Below, piece after piece: positions 14,109-21,970 of a DNA stretch of 22,203 bases. The number at the start of each line of letters is the position of its first letter. Within the stretch, counting starts at the first letter, position 1. Made by a program: the position numbers and the translations under genes. The notes beneath the pieces are model-generated. The model saw nothing but the letters and a program-made list of their open reading frames with translations, ran no database searches and was not told the DNA's origin. This DNA is from Roseiarcus sp. (lineage in GTDB: Bacteria > Pseudomonadota > Alphaproteobacteria > Rhizobiales > Beijerinckiaceae), in assembly GCA_030153205.1 (NCBI GenBank), contig JASLHV010000023.1, positions 1 to 22,203 of the forward strand, given 5' to 3'.

Positions 14109-14614
14109 GTCGCAGCCGCGGCGTTTGGCGGCAGCCGCTCTTCGAGCCGACGGATGATCTGAATTAGCTCGGACACTTCCTGTTCGCGCAACAGATCGAT
14201 CTTCTGATGAAGGAGCTCAATCTCGAGCTCCGCCTTGGCGTTAACGCCGTAATCGGCTTCGGCCGCCGCGCGATCGATCGTAGCCTGACGGTTCTGGCTC
14301 ATCATGATGATCGGCGCCGCATAGGCGGCCTGGAAGGACAAGGCGAGATTGAGCAAAATGAAGGGATAGGGGTCCCATTGCTGAACGTAAGCAGTGACGT
14401 TGAGGATCATCCAAACGATCAAAATCGCAGACTGAATGATGATGAAGGACCAAGACCCCATGGTCGCCGCGACGCGGTCGGCCAAGCGTGCGCCGAAAGT
14501 AAGCTCGCTTTTAGGTTTCGGCTCGCGGAGATGACGCCGTGCTTCCCGCAATTGGTGGAGAAGCTTGATCTCCTGTTCGTGGAGACGGTGGGCGATTCCA
14601 GCAATGGCGTTCAT
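14105..14614 (-). CDS. DUF1003 family membrane protein
   Basis: A 169-residue protein with the DUF1003 signature: GARLADRVAATMGSWSFIIIQSAILIVWM, then WDPYPFILLNLALSFQAAYAAPIIMMSQNRQATIDR. Two transmembrane helices (~53-75 and ~85-105) form a hairpin in the inner membrane. The N-terminal arm and the C-terminal helix after residue 115 (AELEIELLHQKIDLLREQEVSELIQIIRRLEERL, in part) have a heptad pattern suggesting a coiled coil in the cytoplasm. Function of the family is unknown to me. ATG at 14612-14614 follows AGGGG. It lies downstream of the msrA terminator and so has its own transcription. Confidence 0.88.
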   Translation of the reverse strand: MNAIAGIAHRLHEQEIKLLHQLREARRHLREPKPKSELTFGARLADRVAATMGSWSFIIIQSAILIVWMILNVTAYVQQWDPYPFILLNLALSFQAAYAAPIIMMSQNRQATIDRAAAEADYGVNAKAELEIELLHQKIDLLREQEVSELIQIIRRLEERLPPNAAAAT

Positions 14615-14658
14615 GGCGACCCCTGGCGGCTGACAACCTTCTTCTTAATACAGATTGC

Positions 14659-14700
14659 AAAAGAAAAATGAAGCCCCGCTCGAGCGGACGGAGCGGGGCT
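14659..14700 (-). terminator. Rho-independent terminator of msrA
   Basis: On the minus strand a perfect 10-bp stem, AGCCCCGCTC (complement of 14691-14700) with AGCCCCGCTC's partner at 14672-14681, encloses a 9-base loop. It is followed by TCATTTTTCTTTT running down to 14659. It lies 25 bases past the msrA stop at 14726 and before the DUF1003 gene. Confidence 0.85.
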
Positions 14701-14725
14701 GTTGTCGCCGACGAGATTGGAAAGG

Positions 14726-15469
14726 CTAGCGCGACCCGACCAGTACAGGATCTGGCCGATATTGATCTGGAAACAGACGTTTCAAGGCTTCGACCTTCGG
14801 CAGATCGTTGATGACGATATAGGGGTAGTTCGGATTGCGGGTGAGGAAATCCTGGTGATAGCCCTCGGCGGCGTAGAAGCCTTTCAGCGCCTCCACCTTT
14901 GTGACGATGGCCGCGTCGAAAGCATGGGCCTTGTTGAGTTCAGCGATATAGGCTTTGGCGACCTTCGCCTGGTCCGGAGTCGCCGCGAAGACTTCCGAGC
15001 GATATTGCGTGCCGGTGTCAGGGCCCTGACGATTGAGCTCGGTCGGATCGTGGACGACCGAGAAATAAATCTGCAGCAACTTACCATAGCTCACTTGATG
15101 CGGATCGAACGTGACCCGCACGGATTCGGCGTGGCCGGTCTCGCCGGTGCTCACCGTTTCATATTGTGCGGTGGAAGCCTCGCCGCCAGCATAGCCTGAT
15201 ACCGCATTGGCGACGCCCTTAACGTGCTGAAAAACGCCCTGCACGCCCCAGAAACAGCCACCGGCGAAAACAGCGGTTTCGCTGTCGCCCATCGCGGCCT
15301 GCTCGTCGGCGGAAGGGGCGGGGACGACGCGGGGCTGTTCCGCCGCTGCGGAGCGGGCCGCCACGACCGCCACGCCGCCAGTTAGGGCGAAGAGAAGGGC
15401 GGCGATGAGGCCGTGGCTGGACAGCCAGCCAGGAGGACGGAGGCGGAAACTGGTCTTCGAGGCGAGCAT
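14726..15469 (-). CDS. msrA: Exported peptide-methionine (S)-S-oxide reductase MsrA
   Basis: MsrA reduces S-methionine sulfoxide in proteins. The 247-residue chain has an N-terminal hydrophobic helix (GLIAALLFALTGGVAVV) followed by ARSAAAEQ, a likely signal peptide or anchor, placing the enzyme in the periplasm. The catalytic domain opens with VFAGGCFWGVQGVFQHVKGV, where the Cys of GCFWG is the nucleophile, and continues with SGYAGGEASTAQYETVSTGETGHAE, YFSVVHDPTELNRQG and GTQYRSEVF. No other cysteine is present, so a resolving cysteine is absent and reduction must rely on an external thiol. ATG 15467-15469 follows GGAG; a longer frame to 15520 is less likely. A strong terminator follows the gene. 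Confidence 0.93.
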   Translation of the reverse strand: MLASKTSFRLRPPGWLSSHGLIAALLFALTGGVAVVAARSAAAEQPRVVPAPSADEQAAMGDSETAVFAGGCFWGVQGVFQHVKGVANAVSGYAGGEASTAQYETVSTGETGHAESVRVTFDPHQVSYGKLLQIYFSVVHDPTELNRQGPDTGTQYRSEVFAATPDQAKVAKAYIAELNKAHAFDAAIVTKVEALKGFYAAEGYHQDFLTRNPNYPYIVINDLPKVEALKRLFPDQYRPDPVLVGSR

Positions 15470-15593
15470 GGGCGTCTCCAGGAGGCGGTCGCTGAAGGCA
15501 TTACGAGGCCGAAGCAGCATTCGTTACGACGAAGAAGCAAATAACGTCGATTTGATCGCCGGCGACTTCAGATATTCATCCAGACTGCGGGCC

Positions 15594-16682
15594 TCACCCA
15601 ATCGCGATCCGCTCCCCGGCCTCGTCGAACAGATGCAGCTCGCGATCCGGCGCGCCGAGGGTGACGACGTCGCCTGCCGAAGGCGCATCGCGGCCGCGAA
15701 CTTCGGCGACGATCTGAGTTTCGCCGCCGCCGCGGACATAAGCGTATGACGTTTCGCCAAGTCGTTCGACGAGCTCCACCGGTCCGGCAATCTTGAAACC
15801 GGTGGGCCCCGGCGTGTTCAAATGCTCGGGCCTGACGCCGATCTTGATCTTGGCCCCAACCGCCGGAGCGAGGCTCGTCGCGGCGAGTTCGAAAGCCGGC
15901 ACGTTTGGTCCGGCCAGGGTGACGCTTGACGCGCCTTTCTTCTCCACTTTTGCGTCGAAGAAATTCATTGCCGGCGAGCCGATGAAGCCGGCGACGAAAA
16001 GATTGGCGGGTGCATAATAGAGATCGAGCGGTCGGCCGACCTGCGCGATACGGCCGTGATTCATGACGACGATCCGGTCGGCGAGCGTCATCGCCTCGAT
16101 CTGGTCATGGGTGACATAGACCATGGTCGCGCCGAGCAGGCGATGAAGCTTGGCGATCTCGACGCGCGTCGAGACGCGCAAGGCGGCGTCCAAGTTCGAA
16201 AGCGGCTCGTCGAACAGAAATACATCCGGCTCACGCACGATGGCGCGGCCAATCGCGACGCGTTGGCGCTGACCGCCAGAGAGTTCGCGCGGTCGGCGCT
16301 CGAGCAAAGGTTCGAGCCGCAAAATGCGCGCGGCGTCCGCGACGCGCCGGTCCATCTCGCCTTGGGCCATGCCGGAGAATTTGAGGCCGAAAGTCATGTT
16401 CTTGCGCACATTCATATGCGGGTAGAGCGCGTAGGACTGGAACACCATCGCGATTTTGCGTTGCGAAGGCTCGAGATTATTGACGCGCCGTTCGCCGATA
16501 TCGATGTCGCCGCTGGTCGCGCCGTCGAGACCGGCGATCATGCGCAGCAGCGTAGATTTGCCACAACCGGACGGGCCGACCAATACGACGAACTCGCCAT
16601 CATTGATCGCAAGGTCGATGTCCTTGAGGACATCGACCGCGCCATAGGATTTGTTGAGCTTTTCGATACGAAGCGTGGCCAT
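15594..16682 (-). CDS. Sugar ABC transporter ATP-binding protein (MalK/UgpC type)
   Basis: A 362-residue ATPase that energises the adjacent permeases from the cytoplasmic face. It has Walker A GPSGCGKST (~37-45), Q-loop MVFQSYALYPHM, signature LSGGQRQRVAIGRA, Walker B VFLFDEPLSNLD and switch His in YVTHDQIEAMTLADR. Residues ~240-360 are the C-terminal TOBE/OB module (IGVRPEHL, AYVRGGGETQIVAEV), typical of the CUT1 subfamily. It lies 15 bases after the MalG-type permease stop, the last gene of the operon murQ - binding protein - permease - permease - ATPase. The ATPase often serves several CUT1 systems, so substrate cannot be read from it. A 124-bp gap separates it from msrA. Confidence 0.95.
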   Translation of the reverse strand: MATLRIEKLNKSYGAVDVLKDIDLAINDGEFVVLVGPSGCGKSTLLRMIAGLDGATSGDIDIGERRVNNLEPSQRKIAMVFQSYALYPHMNVRKNMTFGLKFSGMAQGEMDRRVADAARILRLEPLLERRPRELSGGQRQRVAIGRAIVREPDVFLFDEPLSNLDAALRVSTRVEIAKLHRLLGATMVYVTHDQIEAMTLADRIVVMNHGRIAQVGRPLDLYYAPANLFVAGFIGSPAMNFFDAKVEKKGASSVTLAGPNVPAFELAATSLAPAVGAKIKIGVRPEHLNTPGPTGFKIAGPVELVERLGETSYAYVRGGGETQIVAEVRGRDAPSAGDVVTLGAPDRELHLFDEAGERIAIG

Positions 16683-16697
16683 GGATGCTAAGCCCGA

Positions 16698-17525
16698 CTA
16701 CTTGACGGCGCCAGCGGTAATGCCGCTGATCAATTGCCGCGAGAAAATGATGTAGATGACGACCACCGGCACGATGGCGAGCGACAACGCCGCCAGGACC
16801 GAGTTCCAATCGGTAACGTACTGACCCAGGAACTGCTGCACGCCGAGTGTGATCGTGTGGGTCGTGTCGCTCGAAGTCAGAATGAGCGGAAACCAAAGGT
16901 CGTTCCAGATTGGCACGATGGTGAAGACGGCGACCGTGGCGATGGCCGGGCGCAGCAGCGGCGCGATCACTTCGAAGAAAATACGCGTCTCCGGCACACC
17001 GTCGCAGCGGGCGGCGTCACGCAAATCTTTCGGAATTTGTTCGATGAATTCGGAGAGAATGAAAATTGAAAGCGGCAAGCCTTGCGCGACATAAACGAGA
17101 ATTAAAGCGATGATCGTATCGTTGAGATGGGCGTTCCGCATCATTGTCAGGATAGCGATCGAACCAAGGCGGATCGGCACCATGACGCCGATGGAGAGAA
17201 AGAGCGCCAGCGCTGTCGAGCCGCGGAATTTGTACTCCGTCAAAGCCCAGGCGGCCATCGCCCCGAGGAGGAGCACCAGCGCCATGCTGACCAGCGTGAC
17301 GGCGGTGGAGTTGAAGAAATACCAGCCGACATGCGCGGCGCCGAGCGCCTTGTTGTAGCCGATCAGCGAAAAGGTCTCGAAAGTCGGCGGCGACAAGGGC
17401 GAGCCGAAGATCGCGTTGCGACTCTTGAAGGAGTTCATTACGACGAGAAGGATCGGCGCGATCGCCAAGAATGTGTAAGCGATCAAAACCGCATGGACGC
17501 CGGCGATGGAGACTTTCGAGCGCAT
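16698..17525 (-). CDS. Carbohydrate ABC transporter permease, MalG type
   Basis: A 275-residue inner-membrane permease with six transmembrane helices, starting MRSKVSIAGVHAVLIAYTFLAIA. The EAA coupling loop DAARCDGVPETRIFFEVIAPLLRPA (residues ~180-205) carries the conserved Gly and docks on the ATPase. The end TDWNSVLAALSLAIVPVVVIYIIFSRQLISGITAGAVK is the standard MalG-family C terminus. The ATG 17523-17525 has a TGAGGAGA ribosome site. Gaps of 11 and 15 bases to the flanking transporter genes show one transcript. It forms the heterodimer with the MalF-type subunit and belongs to the CUT1 family for oligosaccharides and glycosides. Confidence 0.95.
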   Translation of the reverse strand: MRSKVSIAGVHAVLIAYTFLAIAPILLVVMNSFKSRNAIFGSPLSPPTFETFSLIGYNKALGAAHVGWYFFNSTAVTLVSMALVLLLGAMAAWALTEYKFRGSTALALFLSIGVMVPIRLGSIAILTMMRNAHLNDTIIALILVYVAQGLPLSIFILSEFIEQIPKDLRDAARCDGVPETRIFFEVIAPLLRPAIATVAVFTIVPIWNDLWFPLILTSSDTTHTITLGVQQFLGQYVTDWNSVLAALSLAIVPVVVIYIIFSRQLISGITAGAVK

Positions 17526-17536
17526 CCGAAGTCTCC

Positions 17537-18487
17537 TCAGAACGTGTAGCGCTGCAGCCGCCGCTGCACGCCGAAGAGATAGACGCAGACGCCGGCGAGA
17601 ATGATGAAGAACATCACCGTCGCGATGGCCGCGCCCATGGTCGGACTGCCCGCCTGAAGCTGATAGCCGAAGAAGGTTCGATAGAAGAACGTGCCGAGTA
17701 TGTCGGCGGCGAAATTCGGTCCGGCGATCGCGCCCTTGACAGAGTAGATGAGATCGAACGCGTTGAAATTGCCGACGAAAGTCAGGATCGAGACGAGGCC
17801 GATTGTCGGCATGACCAGCGGCAGCTTGATATGGGCGAAGATGCGGAGATGGCCGAGACCGTCGACGCGCGCTGCGTCCACGAGTTCATCAGGGATATTC
17901 AAAAGCGCGGCATAGATCAGCATCATCGGAATGCCGACGAATTGCCAGACGGAGATCAGCGCCAGCGTGACAAGCGCGCTCGACGGCAGGCCGAGCCAAG
18001 GGCGGAAGAGCGATCCGAGGCCAACCAATTTGAGCGCGCCTTCGGCGACGCCCCAAAGCGGCGAGAGGATCAGGCTCCAGGAAAAGCCGATGATGACCAC
18101 CGAGAGCATGGTCGGCAGAAAGATCAACGTCCGATAGGTCGCCTTCATCTTCAGGTTCGGCAGGCTGAGCAAGCCGGCGAGAATGATGCCGATCGGATTC
18201 TGAACCGCCATATGGACGAGGAAGAAGATCAGATTGTTGAGACAGGCGTTCCAAAACGGTTTCGACCAGACGGCGTCGGTGAAGAGCGTCTTGAAATTGT
18301 CGAGGCCGATGAAAACGTGGTCGCCGCCCTCGGTTATCGCATAGGTCGACAGCGCCATGGTGGCGATCAATGGATAGATCGAGATCGCGGTGTAGATGAC
18401 GACCGCTGGCCCAAGGAAGAGCAGCATCAAGCCGAGGAAGCGGCTTCGCGGCATGTAGGCGACGACTTGGGATTGCGTTTGCGCCAT
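17537..18487 (-). CDS. Carbohydrate ABC transporter permease, MalF type
   Basis: A 316-residue inner-membrane permease, starting MAQTQSQVVAYMPRSRFLGL and spanning the membrane six times (first helix LMLLFLGPAVVIYTAISIYPL). The EAA motif is DAARVDGLGHLRIFAHIKLPLVMPT, followed by ILTFVGNFNAFDLIYSV, a classic MalF-type segment. ATG 18485-18487 has the ribosome site GAGGGG; a frame to 18559 is a poorer start. It pairs with the MalG-type permease downstream. A 209-base gap with a hairpin separates it from the binding-protein gene, unlike the tight spacing of the rest of the operon. Confidence 0.94.
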   Translation of the reverse strand: MAQTQSQVVAYMPRSRFLGLMLLFLGPAVVIYTAISIYPLIATMALSTYAITEGGDHVFIGLDNFKTLFTDAVWSKPFWNACLNNLIFFLVHMAVQNPIGIILAGLLSLPNLKMKATYRTLIFLPTMLSVVIIGFSWSLILSPLWGVAEGALKLVGLGSLFRPWLGLPSSALVTLALISVWQFVGIPMMLIYAALLNIPDELVDAARVDGLGHLRIFAHIKLPLVMPTIGLVSILTFVGNFNAFDLIYSVKGAIAGPNFAADILGTFFYRTFFGYQLQAGSPTMGAAIATVMFFIILAGVCVYLFGVQRRLQRYTF

Positions 18488-18611
18488 GAAACCCCTCGCG
18501 CCTGGAGCGCTTTTAATTAATCGCTGTGCTGGCCCCCTCCCGGTCCCTTTTTCCGGCAAACAGGAGAACGCAAGTGCAGGGCAAAATACGTACTGCGCCA
18601 GTTCGAGGAGT

Positions 18612-18636
18612 CCCCTCCCGCTTTGCGCGAGAGGGG
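18612..18636. repeat. Hairpin in the gap between binding-protein and permease genes
   Basis: CCCCTC at 18612-18617 and GAGGGG at 18631-18636 pair with one mismatch inside and a further CGC/GCG pair. The sequence around it (GAGGGGTTAGGTAAGGG) has the look of a short dispersed intergenic repeat found in many rhizobial genomes, but no second copy is recognised here. In the 209-base gap it could stop or stabilise the transcript behind the binding-protein gene, giving more of that protein than of the permeases. Confidence 0.45.
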
Positions 18637-18696
18637 TTAGGTAAGGGTAAGCCGCCGCGTCGAAACCGCAACTGTACCCTCAGCCTCTCGCGCCTC

Positions 18697-19959
18697 TTAC
18701 TTCGCCGGCTTATACCACTTGTCGAGACCGTCCTGGAGTTGTTTGGCGCCGGCTTCCGGCGTCTCCGCTCCATTGAGCACTTGCGATGAGACGTTCCAGA
18801 GTTCGTTCTCCAGGTTCGGCGTGCCGCGCGACAAGATCTGGTACGAGTTGCGGATCGTCGATTTGCAGGTCTTGCGCCAGGCGATCATCTGCGCCGCCAG
18901 ATCGTCGTCGATCTTCACCGCCGCCGAGGAGAGCGGGAAGAAGCCTGGCAGCGCGTTGGCGTAAAGCGTCGCGAATTCCGGCGTCGTCATCCATTCCAAG
19001 AATTTCTTTCCGTCTTCCTTGTTCTTGGAGGCGGAGTTCAGTCCGAGCGCGATGTCGGTGTGGTCCGAGATGTAGCAATCCTTGTCGCCGGCCGGCAGCG
19101 GCGGCGGGAATACGCCGATCGGGAACTTCGCCTGGGCCTTGAAAGTCGAGATATCCCACGAGCCAGCCGGATAGATCGCGCCCTTGCCCAGCGAGAACAG
19201 GTTCTGGCTGTCGGGATAGCTCTGAGCCTGGTAGCCGTTGCCCATATAAGGTCCCCAGCTCGCCAGCTCCTTGAGCACCGCCACATATTGGGGATCGGTG
19301 AACTTTTCTTTGCCGGCGATCAGCGCCGCGCGGCCGTCCTCGCCTTTCCAATAATCGGGCCCGATGTTCTGGAAGCCCATGGTCGCGGCTTCCCACTGAT
19401 CATTGGTGCCAAGGACGATCGGCGTATACGTGCCATCCTTTTTCAGCTTGTCGAGAATGGCGTGAAATTCCTCCATCGTCTTCGGCTCTTCCGCGCCGAT
19501 CTTCTTGAAGGCGTCCTTGTTGTACATGAAGCCGTGAATGACGGAAGCCATCGGCACGCAGAAAGTCGTCTTGCCGTCGTCGGTGGTCCAGGCCGATTTG
19601 GCGACCGCCGAGAAGTCCGTCATGCCCTTCAAGTCGTTGAGCGCGTCGAGCTGGTGCTTGTTGTAGAGTTCGAGCGACGCGTCGAAGGGACGGCATGTGA
19701 TGAGATCGCCTGCGGTGCCGCCGGCGAGACGCGCATTCAGCGCGGCGTTGTACTCTTTCGGCGCCGTGGGCGAGAATTCGACCTTGATATCGGGATAATG
19801 CTTGTTGAAGGCGGGGATGATCTTCGAGGTCCAGATGTCGGCGTCGTCGTTGCGCCAGCTCTCGATTTTCAGCGTGCCGGCTTGAGCCGCTGCAAGGCCG
19901 ACTAGAAGCGCCGCCAAGGCGGCGCCAGTCCTCAAGGTTGCATTGCGAATTCTGTTCAT
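18697..19959 (-). CDS. Sugar ABC transporter periplasmic binding protein (family 1)
   Basis: A 420-residue extracellular solute-binding protein. The signal peptide MNRIRNATLRTGAALAALLV ends with AAAQAG, cleaved near Ala-Gly before TLKIESW. The mature chain has the two-lobed CUT1 pattern: IIPAFNKHYPDIKVEFSPT, ALNARLAGGTAGDLITC, VIHGFMYNKDAFKKIG, LGKGAIYPAGSWD and EWMTTPEFATLYANALPGFFP. ATG at 19957-19959 is preceded by AGGGAG seven bases away; ATG 19963-19965 lies too close to that site. Start codons further upstream would run into the neighbouring gene's region. It follows murQ by about 40 bases. Ligand is inferred from context to be an amino sugar or peptidoglycan fragment. Confidence 0.94.
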   Translation of the reverse strand: MNRIRNATLRTGAALAALLVGLAAAQAGTLKIESWRNDDADIWTSKIIPAFNKHYPDIKVEFSPTAPKEYNAALNARLAGGTAGDLITCRPFDASLELYNKHQLDALNDLKGMTDFSAVAKSAWTTDDGKTTFCVPMASVIHGFMYNKDAFKKIGAEEPKTMEEFHAILDKLKKDGTYTPIVLGTNDQWEAATMGFQNIGPDYWKGEDGRAALIAGKEKFTDPQYVAVLKELASWGPYMGNGYQAQSYPDSQNLFSLGKGAIYPAGSWDISTFKAQAKFPIGVFPPPLPAGDKDCYISDHTDIALGLNSASKNKEDGKKFLEWMTTPEFATLYANALPGFFPLSSAAVKIDDDLAAQMIAWRKTCKSTIRNSYQILSRGTPNLENELWNVSSQVLNGAETPEAGAKQLQDGLDKWYKPAK

Positions 19960-20000
19960 CTCCATCTCCCTGTTCCGGGCGTGCCGCCCATCGTCCAAAA

Positions 20001-20888
20001 TCATGCGCCCGAACGGACGCCTTCTCTGCGCGACAAGGCCGCGCCGATATCGCCACGCGATTGCGCGAGAAGATCTTGCGCCTTTTCGCGCGGACCAAGC
20101 CCGGATGCGATCAAGACGGCGCATTTCACGTCGTCGCCGGCGGTGGCGAGGCTATGTCGCGCCGCGCCTTCGTCGACGCCGGCGATCGAGACGATGATGT
20201 CGATAGCGCGTCGGCGTAGCTTGTCGTTGTCAGGACGTACATTGACCATCAAGCCGCGATAGACATGGCCAAGCCTCGCATTGGCGAGCGTCGAGAGCAG
20301 ACCGAGCGCGCATTTTTGCGCCGTGCCGGCGCCAAGACGGGTCGAGCCTTCCAGCGCCTCGGGACCGGTCTCCAGCAGGATCGGATGATGGGCGATGGCG
20401 AGCAAGGCTGAAGCGGGGCGATTGGCCAGCGAAACGATCGTTGCGCCTCTCGCACGCGCCGCTTCCGCGCCCGCCAGAGTATAGGGCGTTGCGCCGCTCG
20501 CTGAAATTGCGATAAGAATATCTCCTGTCATCGCGCCGAGCGCGTCAATTTCGCGTCTCGCCGCCTCGCGGTCGTCCTCCGCCGCGCCGTCGATACGATG
20601 GGCGCGTTCGACACCGCCGGCGATGAGAAAGAGAATGCGCGAGGGGGAAATGCCGAACGTTCCGGGGATTTCAGCGCCGTCCTGCATGGCGATGAGACCA
20701 GAGGACCCAGCGCCGAGATAGACAAGCCTACCGCCGGCCTCCAGCTTCTCGCTGATCGCGATCGCGGCGCGCTCTATACAAGGCAGTGCAGACGCGACCG
20801 CCTCAACGGCGCGGCGCTGACCGGCCATGAGAGCACCGGCGAACGCAGCGGCGTCCCCTCCAACTTGACTGTCGTCCCCAGCGGCCAT
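20001..20888 (-). CDS. murQ: N-acetylmuramic acid 6-phosphate etherase (MurQ)
   Basis: MurQ cleaves the ether bond of MurNAc-6-phosphate, giving GlcNAc-6-phosphate and D-lactate, in the cytoplasm. The 295-residue SIS-fold protein has the sugar-phosphate motif LGAGSSGLIAMQDGAEIPGTFG (in part) with the catalytic Glu of DGAEIP (Glu83 of E. coli), the second acidic residue in AAEDDREA (Glu114 of E. coli), ISASGATPYTLAG, and GPEALEGSTRLGAGTAQK, all hallmarks of the etherase rather than of the glucokinase regulator. ATG 20886-20888 has GGGAG five bases upstream; ATG 20925-20927 is an alternative with no ribosome site. It heads the operon of the sugar transporter and diverges from the kinase. No PTS EIIBC (MurP) is near, so substrate probably arrives by ABC transport and kinase. 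Confidence 0.93.
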   Translation of the reverse strand: MAAGDDSQVGGDAAAFAGALMAGQRRAVEAVASALPCIERAAIAISEKLEAGGRLVYLGAGSSGLIAMQDGAEIPGTFGISPSRILFLIAGGVERAHRIDGAAEDDREAARREIDALGAMTGDILIAISASGATPYTLAGAEAARARGATIVSLANRPASALLAIAHHPILLETGPEALEGSTRLGAGTAQKCALGLLSTLANARLGHVYRGLMVNVRPDNDKLRRRAIDIIVSIAGVDEGAARHSLATAGDDVKCAVLIASGLGPREKAQDLLAQSRGDIGAALSRREGVRSGA

Positions 20889-20932
20889 CCAGGCTCCCGT
20901 AGCGCCGCAGTGAAACCGCGCGGCCATGAGAA

Positions 20933-21002
20933 AGAACCAGTTTTAGAACCAGTGGTTCCTACCTCTTGTCTTAATCGTTAACTGAATGTATACCTCTTGT
21001 CT
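20933..21002. promoter_or_regulatory. Divergent operator/promoter region with a 12-bp direct repeat and a palindrome
   Basis: In the murQ-kinase intergenic region TACCTCTTGTCT occurs exactly twice, at 20960-20971 and 20991-21002, 31 bases apart, about three helical turns. A perfect 13-base palindrome GAACCA-G-TGGTTC lies at 20946-20958, and AGAACCAGT is itself repeated at 20933-20941 and 20945-20953. A possible rightward promoter is TTGTCT (20967-20972) and TATACC (20989-20994), spaced 16 bases, so the two repeats bracket it. The GntR protein encoded downstream is the natural candidate to bind here. Confidence 0.55.
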
Positions 21003-21064
21003 AGGGCCGAGACGGATTTTCGAATCGGCCGGCGAACGGGACGAGCGCAGGGGGCGGGTGGAAG

Positions 21065-21970
21065 TTGGCGGCGAGCGCAAGGGAGTTTTTTCTCGGCGTT
21101 GACGGCGGCGCGACGCGCTGTCGGGCGCGCTTGCGCGATGCGTCCGGCCGAGTACGAGCGGAAATCGAAGGTCCCGCAGCCAATATCTATGTCGATTTCG
21201 ATCGTGCGATAGCCGTCGTACGTGACGTCGTCTTAGGAGCGCTGACTAAGGCTGGCCTCGCGACAGGGGTGAGCGAACGCGTAGCCCTCGGCCTGGGGCT
21301 CGCGGGACTTTCGAGCGAGCGTGAGGCCGCGCGAATCGTCGCCGCCCTGCCGGGGTGGGCCCGAGTCGAAACGGTCAATGACGCGATCGCGGCGTGTCTC
21401 GGCGCGCATGCGGGGGCCGATGGCGGCCTGATCATCGCCGGTACAGGCTCCGCCGCGGCCGCGCGTGTCAAAGGCCGTGATACGATTATCGGCGGGCGCG
21501 GTTTTCTGCTTGGCGACGATGGCGCGGCGGCGCGTATCGGCGCCGACGCCTTGCGGGCGGCGCTTCGCGCTCACGACGGACTGCAGGTTTCAACGCCGCT
21601 CACCCGCGCCTTGATGGCGCATTTCTCGGACGATCCCTTGGCGATGCTGCAATGGGCTTTGACGGCGAAGCCCAGCGACTACGGCGCGTTCGCGCCGCAA
21701 ACGCTTAAGGCCGCGGCTGAAGGCGATGTGACGGCGCTTCCGATTGTTGACGCCGCGGCGCGAGCGCTTGCGGCGTTGGCCGAGGCGCTCGAAGCTTTGG
21801 GCGCGCCGCGCCTTGTCATGGTCGGCGGTTTGGCCGAACCGATCAAACCGCATCTTCCTTCCGCGCTCGCGGTAAAGTTGCTCGAGCCCCTCTTTGACGC
21901 CACCGACGGCGCCATCCTCGCCGTCGGCGGCGTATTGCCTGGCGCTAGCGACAGAAGGCGGCTTGCATGA
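21065..21970 (+). CDS. BadF/BadG-family amino-sugar kinase (GlcNAc/MurNAc kinase-like)
   Basis: A 301-residue ASKHA kinase. Motifs are Phosphate-1 FFLGVDGGATRCRARL (~8-23), general base Asp106 in VNDAIAACLG, Phosphate-2 GTGSAAA (~126-132) and the adenosine site MVGGLAEP near the C terminus; GGRGFLLGDDGAAARIG is the loop typical of N-acetylglucosamine kinase-like members. The family includes GlcNAc kinases and clostridial MurK, which phosphorylates MurNAc and GlcNAc at O6. Beside murQ, MurNAc is the likeliest substrate, with GlcNAc possible. No ATG lies near the start; TTG 21065 follows AGGGGG ten bases upstream. The stop overlaps the GntR start (ATGA, 21967-21970). Specificity between the two sugars is not readable. 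Confidence 0.87.
   Translation: MAASAREFFLGVDGGATRCRARLRDASGRVRAEIEGPAANIYVDFDRAIAVVRDVVLGALTKAGLATGVSERVALGLGLAGLSSEREAARIVAALPGWARVETVNDAIAACLGAHAGADGGLIIAGTGSAAAARVKGRDTIIGGRGFLLGDDGAAARIGADALRAALRAHDGLQVSTPLTRALMAHFSDDPLAMLQWALTAKPSDYGAFAPQTLKAAAEGDVTALPIVDAAARALAALAEALEALGAPRLVMVGGLAEPIKPHLPSALAVKLLEPLFDATDGAILAVGGVLPGASDRRRLA

Noticed and set aside
17471..18520. A 349-residue plus-strand open frame opposite the MalF-type permease
   Set aside because: It has an extremely charged, low-complexity composition of the kind generated antisense to a membrane protein; the permease on the minus strand has clear EAA motif and spacing.
19060..19905. A 281-residue plus-strand open frame opposite the binding protein
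   Set aside because: It is an antisense shadow; the opposite strand has a signal peptide and family 1 binding-protein motifs throughout.
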